Positions 58,301 to 64,000 of a DNA stretch of 64,000 nt are shown piece after piece; the stretch's first letter is position 1, and every line of letters begins with the position of its first letter. Source of the DNA: Capra hircus (Eukaryota; Chordata; Mammalia; Artiodactyla; Bovidae); contig NC_030820.1 in the NCBI RefSeq assembly GCF_001704415.2, positions 37,678,036 through 37,742,035 on the forward strand, read 5' to 3'. The notes below the pieces were generated by a model that did no database searches, was not told the DNA's origin, and saw nothing but the letters and a program-made list of their open reading frames with translations. The position numbers and the translations under genes are program-made.

Positions 58301-61300
58301 AATACTCATGCTTCGATATAGAAATTATTAATGTGTGCAATTACAGGGTACTACTCCAGATACAGTGTCATCTTCTGAAAAAGTTCAACAGTCTCACCCT
58401 TAATCCAAAATTAACTCTCCGAAAGGCTCAGCACTGAAGTGGGGAAGCTACCATGGAGGGTGGGAGGTGACATCAGTCTGGAGATTCATTAACTAATTGG
58501 TGATTAACTCACAGCCAGAAAGATGAAGAGAGACAGTTAATTCCACAACCCTGCAGCTTGGCGCTTTCTTATGCTGTCCTGTTTTCTTCAGGATCTCGGC
58601 TTTCGTTTTAAAATACACACAAAATTCCCTTCTAGTTCTTTTGAAAAATAGTCCTCTGCAGCAGAAACAAACCCATCATTGTATCAGAGCTACGGAAGAC
58701 TTCAGGAGCGTCCGGGGAGGTGGGGACTTGGGCTGGCCCTCTGACCAACTTCAAAGCTGGCTAAGGTCATTTACCTGTCAACTTCTAAAGGAAAAAAAAA
58801 AAAAATCCTTTATTTTCTGTGGATGCTTCCACTAGACAAGTTCCTTAAATTAATGAACCTATTTCCTGCAGTAGGCTACCGTGGGTCTAGGCTACCTTCC
58901 ATGGCCATGTGGACAAGATTACCACTGACACACCTGCTTATGTCTGAGTGCTCAAAACATGGTAAGTGTAATTCCCCAATTTCTTTGGGATAAAAATACC
59001 CCTCCTGCATCCTTAAGCATCACAATTCCACTACATGGCAGAATGCAGTCTTCCCAAATGCAGAGATGCTGAAGGGAACATATCCTTATCATCCAGAAGA
59101 AACAGGGGCTAAAACACTTGCAGGTGCCCACACTGACATTTTGATGGGGCTTGTAGTCTGCAAAATGTGTGCCTACAGTTCCCAGGGACCGGCCCATGGG
59201 TCTGGGCCTGACGTGTGGGAGCGGGAGGGATAACCCTGTGCTTTGTTTCCTGTCATGTGGTAGAAACGGCTTCAGGTTCCCTCATGTCACACTAGTGGCT
59301 AAGGTGATAGCACAACAACACAACTACACACCAGCAACTACACACCAGCAACTTCACACCACAACGACAGCACAATATACTAAAGAATAAGGAGCCTTGG
59401 GTTGGGCTTCGCCACCAGCACCTGTGAGGGACTCAAAACAACCTCTCTAGCTTTATCTTTCTCCCCATAAATATGAGGAGACTGGACCACATCTGGGTCC
59501 TTGAGTAGATCCTGTGGGTGGACAGGCTCAGCTTCTGTCCCCACTCTGAGGTGGACCATCCTGCATAGGAGAGGCTAGAAAGTGCAACGCAACATTTCCC
59601 AGAATCCCTTGCAGCTGTGGTCTTTAGATGTAACCTGGGTTCCACCAGTTACATGCATTGTTGGAGATTTGACTTCAGGCGGGCCTGAGTTAACTGAGCC
59701 GAGGCAAGTATGCAGCAATTTTTTTACACCTTGCATTAGCAGAAGAATCATGATGGGCAAATAGCAGCCATAGTGGCCACCACAGCAGCTCCCTAGGCAG
59801 CCCAGCTCTGCAGTGTGGCTCTGGGAGTCACTCCTGGGAGCTCAGCCTGGTCTCTCTTTATCCCAATTTGAAAGGAAGTGTTAGCCGCTCAGTCGTGTCC
59901 GACTCTTTGCAACCCCCATGGACTATAGCCCCCCAGGCTCCTCTGTCCATGGAATTCTCCAGGCAAGGATACTGGAGTGGGGTGCCATTTCCTTCTCCTG
60001 ACCCAGGGATCAAACCCAGGTCTCCTGCATTGCAGGCAAATTCTTTACCATCTGAGCCACCAGGAAAGACTTACCCCATTAAATGCCCCATAATTAACCA
60101 TCATCTGCAGCTCACACGTTGTTCTCCTATTTCTCCTTTTCCCCCTTTAAATTAATTTAAGCTTTTTCAAGTATCCATTCCAAGCATTTTCCCCTTTTCC
60201 CTTCCTGTTTTTCCCCAAACACTGTCACTTATATCTAGGAACTGTTGACTCCTCCTTCCCTGCCTGTATTTCTCTTCCATGTTGACTTACGTCCTCCTAT
60301 GAGTCAGGCATTACTGTACCAGCTGCTGGAAATATGAGCCCACTAGGAATGTCCCCTGCCTTTGGTGGCTCTAGAGTCAAGAAGAGGAGTCTGGTTAGCC
60401 AAGGAGATGGTAAGTTATAAGGTTGGAGCTTCCAATTCTGTCTTGGGAGACTGAAGTCAACAGGCAAGGAATTAGGGATGAGGCTTATGTTGCCTTCCAA
60501 ACATCAAATGGGTGTATTTTTTCCAAATAATACTTAAATCCAGCCAATCCAGTTGGTAAGTCCCTTGCCCTTGCTGGGGGCAACAAAATATTGGATATTA
60601 AAATCTGCCACAGGTCACTATTGGCTAACTCCCCACTGGGCAGTTTATACACTAAGAAAATCGCTTAGCATTTTGTATCCACTGTCTACCCCAATGCTTG
60701 AGAGGCCCATTCTATTATTTCTCCATTTTACAGATCAGGGAACTGAGGCTCAGAACAGATAACATATCTCCAAGCACAGCTGGTGAGATGGACCTAAATG
60801 AGGTTTTCCTTCTCCCACGGCCCCACATCTGTCCCCATGGGAGCATCCACATTTCTTGGCTTGGCCCCTTTACCATCTCAGCCTATTCTAGCTATATTTC
60901 CAGCTCCTCACCCTGACTCTCCCTGACCCCAGGCCCGTTTCCCATCCTCCCTTCAGCTCTGAGTCCTGTTCTTACTCAAGGTTCAGGCTCAGCCCTAAAG
61001 CCTGCCTCTTCGCACTCTCTCACTGCCCTCAAATCCACACCAAGAAACCTCCCTCTGCTAAGAATGTATTGCATCTTTCCTCGTGCTTCTGGTTGAGCGT
61101 TCACTTTCCTGTAATAGTGTTAATAATTAATATAGTATTTGTGTCTCTCCACCAACCCAAAGAATCCTAACTGGAGTTACTGGGCACCTACCATGTTTTC
61201 TGATTGACTCATTTATCCTCACTACTCTATGAGGCAAATGTCATTACTATTAATATTCCCACTTTACAGATGAGGAAACTGAAGCCTGGAAGGTTTGAAA

Positions 61301-63695
61301 GTGAAAGTGAAGTCGCTCAGTCATGTGCGACTCTTTGCGACCCCATGGATTGTGGCCTATCAGGCTCCTCCGATCATGGGATTTTCCAGGCAAGAGTGCT
61401 GGAGTGGATTGCCATTTCCTTGCAAAAGCCAGAGCGTAGAACCCTAACCATTACTGTCGGATGGTTCTGAAACACAAGGGTGGCACAACTTTATCTCCTG
61501 GCTGCCTTACGTACAGCAGGCACTAAATGCTGTGGATGGAGCTTCTCTCTGCCCTTCTCTGGTTCTAAGAACCAACTGTTTAATGAGTGCCTTCTAGTTA
61601 TTGAAAAAAATGCATCTTGCTCAAGTGGCTTCCCCCTCTTAGACCTTTTGTTGTACTTTGCACAGAACTCTAAAGTTACACCACGTGCTAAGGCAAGGGC
61701 GGTTTGACCAGTCATTTGAAAATGGACCATACCATGGCTGATAATTCTATAATCTTGGAGCATCTTGACACCAAGATGTCTCCTAGTTTTGAGTGGAAGC
61801 AGAGAGGAGAAGGAACCTGAACTTCAGCCTCAGTAAACAAACAAAAACTCCCCTGGAAATTTAGTTAAGGAGCAAACTACACTCCACCCCCAGCCCTGGG
61901 GGCAGCACAAAGACAAGGATCCTGGGAATAAGATCAGTTTCATCCCCTTAATCCAGGGCCCCAGTGGAGCTGTTGGCCCGGGGCATCAGAGATCTCCTAA
62001 AATGGTGGTTAAGGGACTGGATAATTTTCCCCTGCCACTTCCTTTCCAGGCAATGTGGGCAGTTGGGGGATAGAGGTTTAAACTAGCTAAGGACCATCCC
62101 CAAAACAACGTTTCAATTGTCCTTCCAGCCGGGTGATAAATATGCAAGTGGGACACTTTGTAGAATTTCCTGGAGGGCAGAGGTAGCAGCCTCAGGCAAA
62201 CTGTCCCTCCCACTTAACCCCACCAGGCCCAGAAAAGCCTCCCACCAGCTGACTTTGAACCTTTCCAAGCAGGATGCCCACATCCAGTCGGCAGCATCCT
62301 TTAAAGCCTTCTTTCCTAAGGATTCCCAGCTCCAGCATCTAGCCTCAATTCATAACCAAATCACCCCAGCCCATCCCGGAGCCAAGCCCCAGGAGCCAGG
62401 AATATGCACCGGGGAGGGAAGACCCCTCCCACCAAAAGTAACGGAAGTTTTCCCAATCCACAGTGTTCTAGGGCTTCCTCCCCATCCCCCGGCCTGGGCA
62501 GGGGGCGCGTTGGGACCGCCCAGGAGCGCCCGAGAATTAACACCTACACCGAGGGACTGGAGCCGGCAAAAGTTCGCATTAAGGCCCACCTGGCTAGGAG
62601 CTGGGGTCATATGATTCCTAAAAACACCACTCCCTGGCTCCGACTGGCTGTGAGTCAGTGGAATGGGACTTAATCTTGGAGGTAGCGGATACCTTTGAGC
62701 AGGCAATCTTGGAAGTTCCACCCAGGAAAGCGCAGATGGGCGTCGTGATAAACTGTGGCCTACAATTCTAAGAGGCTGGGTGGCGGGGTGGGGAGTAAAT
62801 CGCGAGAACAGAGGGAAACAAACATTGCAAGCCAGTGCGGGTGGGGCCATGGGGCAATTTGCAGTTGAATCCGATTATCCGTGAATATGATTCAAGAAGA
62901 TTTGATAAACACCAATTTAAAAGTGCCCGGCACAGACCTCGTGTCTAATGGGCACTTTATAATTGGCACTGGGAATAGTTGTTACTGTGAAAGACCTACT
63001 GTGTGCCAAGCTCCCACGACTGTCTCCGGAACACAAGGAACCGGGCGAAACTCCCTTCGAGTTCAAACAGCGCTGGGAACTGCGCCCCAGAGGAGGGGAT
63101 CCCAGGGCCTGGGGTCCCTCCTTTCCCACCCTCAGAACTCCAACGGCCTGGTTGTGCTTCAGGCTCTATGCCCAGGAAGGGGGAAGGAGGTTGTGCCTGA
63201 GCGCTTTGGGCAGCTCCAGAGGCCACGCGGGAGGGCTGTGCCCGCGCGGGGAGCGGGTCTTCCGGGCGCAGCGGCCTGCTAGCCCGCAAGCAGGAGGACA
63301 CGCAGAGGCGCCCTGGCCGCGGCCCAAGGGCAGGTGCAGGAGCGGCGCAGCGGGCGCGCAGGGTGCACCGGTGCCCGGGCGCGCGGGCGGGCGCGGCAGG
63401 GAGGGGCGCCGGCCCCGGGAGCCCGACGCCAGGGCGTGGTGCAGGTGGCGGCGGGGGCAGAGTCGACTCCGTACCTTGATTTTCGACCTGGCGACCGGGC
63501 GCTGCTTCGCCGCCAGGTGTCCATCCGGGCCCTCGCGGTCGCCGGGCTCTGGGGTTTCGCGCTCCGGGCCGCGCGGGGACGAGCTGCTCTCTGCGCCTCC
63601 CGGCTCCCCCGCGCTGCTGCTGCCGCCGCCGGTGCTACTGCCGCCGTCGCTGCGGCAGTCCTCTGGGGGATCGTGGAGCAGACGGCCCAGGCCCA
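40007..63695 (-). CDS. OVOL2: OVOL2, ovo-like zinc finger transcriptional repressor (exons 2-4; exon 1 outside window)
   Basis: Minus-strand exons 63695-63475, 53270-53081 and 40320-40007 join in phase. With the usual 33-residue exon 1 (not in this window) they give 274 residues, against 275 in human. The middle of the protein is Ser/Gly/Pro/Glu-rich. Four C2H2 fingers follow: HSCDLCGKAFRLQRMLNRH, HLCSFCGKGFNDTFDLKRH, YKCDVCHKAFTQRCSLESH and the atypical YVCEDCGYTGPTQEDLYLH. All zinc ligands are present. OVOL2 binds DNA in the nucleus and represses mesenchymal genes such as ZEB1. It thereby maintains epithelial identity. The family is known to act in germ cells, skin, cornea and embryonic vessels. 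Its neighbour MGME1 is convergent with it and unrelated in function. The protein ends EEEEK, lacking the Arg that human has before the final Lys. Confidence 0.95.
40437..40577 (+). mobile_element. L1 ORF2 remnant, first segment
   Basis: 'caaaaaacatgcaaaggaactgaataggcatttttccaaagaagacataca' is L1 ORF2 3' text. It is interrupted by BovB. Confidence 0.8.
40578..40784 (+). mobile_element. BovB 3' insertion in L1 with target-site duplication
   Basis: Sense BovB 3' end, 'ccaactcactggaaaagaccctgatgctggg' to 'gagttggcaattgaacaa'. Flanked by aggtaggaga at 40568-40577 and 40785-40794. Confidence 0.88.
40785..41345 (+). mobile_element. L1 remnant, second segment
   Basis: Resumes 'aaatcacctcacacctgtcag', then 'tgctggagaaggtgtggagaaaaggg', 'tggtgggaatgtagattggtgcagcc' and 'atccaggaatcccactatcc'. 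Frames are broken. Confidence 0.82.
42322..42440 (+). mobile_element. CHR-type SINE
   Basis: 'aggacttcctggttggtacaatggttaggacttgcacttccacc' through 'ctaggatcctgcatgccccatggtgcagcc'. Confidence 0.8.
42600..43088 (+). mobile_element. L1 3' region, first segment
   Basis: 'ctacagagggtgtggagaaaagagaaccc', 'cagccactatggagaacagtatggaggttcc' and 'aagtgaaataagtcagacaaagacaaat' are L1 ORF2 end/3' UTR. It is split by the SINE at 43103. Confidence 0.85.
43103..43309 (-). mobile_element. Bov-tA SINE inserted in L1 with target-site duplication
   Basis: Antisense full copy, ending 'ctgagccaccagggaagcc'. Flanked by aaaaagaacatata at 43089-43102 and 43310-43323. Confidence 0.93.
43310..43412 (+). mobile_element. 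L1 3' end, second segment
   Basis: 'atatgtataactaagtcacttcgctatataacagaaattaatacaacg' to 'acttcaataaaaaataaaaat'. Confidence 0.85.
43604..43862 (+). mobile_element. two adjacent MER5A-like hAT fragments
   Basis: The first runs about 43604-43690 ('tggtccaccctacatcacatcacctaagagcttgctggaagtgcagagcctc'). The second runs about 43693-43862 ('ggttctcagatctgag', 'agagggcttgtcaaaacacagatcccggg', 'gctggttcccaggcgatgctgaggc'). Both keep MER5A order in the same orientation. Confidence 0.65.
44245..44320 (+). mobile_element. L2 3' end
   Basis: 'gctcagcacttggcatataataggtgctcagtaaat' followed by GAATGAATGA-type terminal repeats. Confidence 0.75.
44330..44468 (+). mobile_element. Bov-tA SINE 3' part
   Basis: 'gaccccctggaggaagaaacggcaacgcactcctgtattcttgcctgg' to 'agtcagacacaactgag'. 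The tRNA head is absent. Confidence 0.85.
45535..45675 (+). mobile_element. MIR SINE
   Basis: 'gcctcagtttcctcacctgtaaaatggggacaataatt' is diagnostic, with a 3' part 'ccagcacacagtaaaaactc'. Confidence 0.8.
45733..45895 (-). mobile_element. BovA-type SINE monomer
   Basis: 'ttgttgtttagtcggcaagtcgtgtc' through 'ggagtggattgcaatttcctactc' and 'aaagagtcagacatgacttagtg'. No tRNA head. Confidence 0.75.
46178..46301 (+). mobile_element. CHR-type SINE with 17-bp target-site duplication
   Basis: Body from 'gacttcactggcagtctagtggttagg' to 'tgccacgtggcatggcaatataaatat'. Flanked by aaaatgtggtccctagg at 46161-46177 and 46302-46318. Confidence 0.93.
47067..47265 (+). mobile_element. Bov-tA SINE with target-site duplication
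   Basis: Full copy from 'ggaggggcttccctggtggctcaag' to 'gactgagcgacttcac'. Flanked by tttgctttca at 47057-47066 and 47266-47275. Near consensus. Confidence 0.9.
48701..48856 (+). mobile_element. CHR-type SINE with 17-bp target-site duplication
   Basis: Body from 'ggacttctctggtcatccagtggc' to an A/T-rich tail. Flanked by aagaatcaccatctcag at 48684-48700 and 48857-48873. Confidence 0.92.
49883..50060 (+). mobile_element. Bov-tA SINE
   Basis: 'accataaagaatctacctgcaatgcaggagatgtgtg' through 'cacaaagagttggacacggctgag'. Lacks the first part of the tRNA head. Confidence 0.85.
50212..50332 (+). mobile_element. CHR-type SINE with A-tail
   Basis: 'ggactttcccagaggtcctgtggttatg' through 'agggaactaagatcccacatgctgcatggtacagc', then twelve or so A residues. 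Confidence 0.83.
50655..50860 (+). mobile_element. MIRb-type SINE
   Basis: 'tttactaagtgcttacagagtgcaaagcactttata', 'cactttagagatggacaaactaaagc' follow the MIRb order of size, threshold and 'fully diluted' core blocks. Confidence 0.65.
51314..51419 (+). repeat. 57-bp tandem duplication (about 1.9 copies)
   Basis: The unit beginning CCACCTACAGGACCCTTCAC at 51314 repeats at 51371 with only a few differences (CCACCTATAGG). The second copy ends near 51419. Fifty-seven bases is 19 codons, so one frame stays open across both units. I see no evidence that it is translated. Confidence 0.9.
53081..53270 (-). CDS. OVOL2: OVOL2 exon 3 (zinc fingers 1 and 2)
   Basis: The acceptor is CTGCCCCAG (exon starts 53270). 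It encodes FTTGTCGDAALHSCDLCGKA and on through finger 2 to RHVRTHTG, ending after the first base of a Gly codon. The exon-3/exon-4 junction falls in the finger 2-3 linker, as in human OVOL2. Confidence 0.96.
54253..54382 (-). mobile_element. BovB 3'-end fragment
   Basis: Starts in the repeated TTCAGTTCAG tail and runs to 'gactcacgtccatcgagtcagtg'. It is nearly identical to the BovB consensus end. Confidence 0.88.
54565..54718 (+). mobile_element. MER5A hAT fragment
   Basis: 'catgaatcctctgggggtcttgttaaaatgcaacttctgattcagg' and 'tgcagtccacggaccacacttgag' mark a nearly complete MER5A. Confidence 0.78.
56534..56660 (+). mobile_element. CHR-type SINE
   Basis: 'cataggactttcctggcggtccactggttaagactcc' through 'cagatcccacatgctgaacggcc' and an A run. 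Confidence 0.82.
56700..57178 (+). mobile_element. L1 3' end
   Basis: From 'ttagtcagccataagaaagaatgaaatg' through 'gggattaacagatacacactactacatata' to an A-rich end at 57162-57178. An (AT)n run at 57077-57092 lies within it. Confidence 0.88.
57650..57872 (-). mobile_element. Bov-tA SINE
   Basis: Antisense body 'gtgctaagtcgcttcagtcgtgtccagctc' to 'ctttaccactgagacaccaggggaagcc'. Confidence 0.9.
57895..58075 (+). mobile_element. MIR SINE
   Basis: 'ctgctctaccactcacagtctgggaagtaggcaagttactcaacctctc' and 'aaaatgtgggcaataacg'. Confidence 0.78.
59321..59361 (+). repeat. 14-bp tandem repeat, three units
   Basis: CAACTACACACCAG occurs at 59321-59334 and 59335-59348. A third, slightly changed unit follows to 59361, in a broader CA/AC-rich stretch (59311-59375). 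Confidence 0.85.
59872..60070 (-). mobile_element. Bov-tA SINE
   Basis: Antisense 'ggaagtgttagccgctcagtcgtgtcc' to 'ctttaccatctgagccaccaggaaag'. A stretch before the head is deleted. Confidence 0.88.
61165..61298 (+). mobile_element. MIRb-type SINE
   Basis: 'ttcccactttacagatgaggaaactgaagcctggaag' with upstream 'gggcacctaccatg' and 'atgaggcaaatgtc'. Confidence 0.75.
61300..61430 (-). mobile_element. BovA-type fragment
   Basis: 'agtgaaagtgaagtcgctcagtcatgtgcgac' through 'ggagtggattgccatttcc'. This is the second unit of a Bov-A2, without the first. Confidence 0.83.
63475..63695 (-). CDS. OVOL2: OVOL2 exon 2 (Ser/Gly/Pro-rich segment)
   Basis: The acceptor is CTCCGCAG (exon starts 63695) and the donor is ATCAAG|GTACGG (exon ends 63475). 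It encodes 74 residues from VGLGRLLHDPPEDC through a low-complexity Ser/Gly/Glu/Pro stretch to KQRPVARSKIK. The first Val codon is split with exon 1. The low-complexity segment contains the small differences from human that are usual for this region. Confidence 0.95.
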
Positions 63696-64000
63696 CTGCG
63701 GAGCGAGGGCCGCGCCCCGACACACAGACACGCGGCGTCAGGCCCGGGCGCCCGCGGCAGTTTGACCTGCGGGCGGTGCCGCCGCCGCCCCTCCCCGGAC
63801 CTGGGCACCTCGCCAAGTGGGCAACGCCGCGGGGGTGGGCAAGCGAGCCCCCGACTCGGCCTCCCGAGCAAGCTCGGAGTCCTGGGTGGCGTGGGGGGAC
63901 GTTCGCTCCTCGTTCCCAGTTCCCATGCCCACGAGGTTCGAGGGCCAAGCGCGGCTGGGGACACCGCGCGCCAAATTTCCACTCCCTGGGACGCTGATGG
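63696..64000 (-). other. OVOL2: OVOL2 intron 1 (partial)
   Basis: GC-rich intron sequence. I looked for exon 1, which should encode an MPKVF-type SNAG-like N-terminus, and it is not in these 305 bases. Confidence 0.75.

Larger units (their letters stand above)
53271..63474 (-). other. OVOL2: OVOL2 intron 2
   Basis: About 10.2 kb. Named contents are a BovB piece (54253), MER5A (54565), CHR SINE (56534), L1 3' end (56700-57178), Bov-tA (57650), MIR (57895), a 14-bp tandem repeat (59321), Bov-tA (59872), MIRb (61165) and BovA (61300). I see nothing recognisable in 53480-54250, 54720-56530, 57180-57645, 58080-59310, 59365-59870, 60075-61160 and 61435-63000. Beyond about 63040 the sequence becomes CpG-rich. 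Confidence 0.85.
63040..64000. promoter_or_regulatory. OVOL2: CpG-rich region around OVOL2 exon 2 (probable part of promoter CpG island)
   Basis: CpG density rises sharply from about 63040 and stays high to the right edge. This covers exon 2 and the intron 1 sequence beyond it. OVOL2 exon 1 should be just to the right, so this is probably the downstream part of its promoter island. No individual sites are claimed. Confidence 0.75.

Noticed and set aside
62963..63997. 344-codon plus-strand open frame over OVOL2 exon 2
   Set aside because: It lies in a CpG-rich stretch, where stop codons are rare. It is antisense to a well-supported exon, has Arg/Gly/Pro-rich low-complexity composition and matches nothing I know.

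Overview
The window is ruminant nuclear DNA, most likely cattle or a close relative. The Bov-A2, Bov-tA and CHR-type SINEs, the BovB (RTE) LINE pieces and the L1 3' ends support this. Cattle, sheep and goat cannot be told apart by reading alone. Three protein-coding genes are supported, in the order found on human chromosome 20p11: SNX5 (minus), MGME1 (plus) and OVOL2 (minus).

Positions 1-7329 are the start of SNX5 intron 1. It carries a probable box C/D snoRNA on the SNX5 strand, at the place where SNORD17 is hosted in human. A GC- and CpG-rich stretch at about 7000-8260 holds SNX5 coding exon 1 (17 codons) and the head-to-head SNX5/MGME1 promoter. MGME1 follows, with a probable noncoding first exon and four coding exons ending at 17414. 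They join into an intact 342-residue mitochondrial exonuclease of the PD-(D/E)XK type.

Positions about 18.4-39.5 kb are intergenic. This stretch is dominated by interspersed repeats, many nested, including a 1.1 kb BovB copy with target-site duplications and an L1 copy interrupted twice. I see no further gene there.

From about 39.6 kb to the right edge lies OVOL2, read leftward: last exon 40007-40320, exon 3 at 53081-53270, exon 2 at 63475-63695. Exon 1 lies beyond the window. The exons encode a Ser/Gly/Pro-rich N-terminal segment and four C2H2 zinc fingers. The large introns hold more SINEs, L1 3' ends, MER5A, MIR and a 57-bp tandem duplication. A CpG-rich stretch surrounds exon 2 and runs off the right edge.

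The genes do not form a functional unit beyond the shared SNX5/MGME1 promoter. SNX5 acts in endosomal sorting, MGME1 in mitochondrial DNA maintenance and OVOL2 in epithelial transcription control. I found no convincing undescribed system. The points most worth checking are a possible in-frame N-terminal extension of MGME1 from its first exon, the promoter layout, the snoRNA, and the clean insertion histories.
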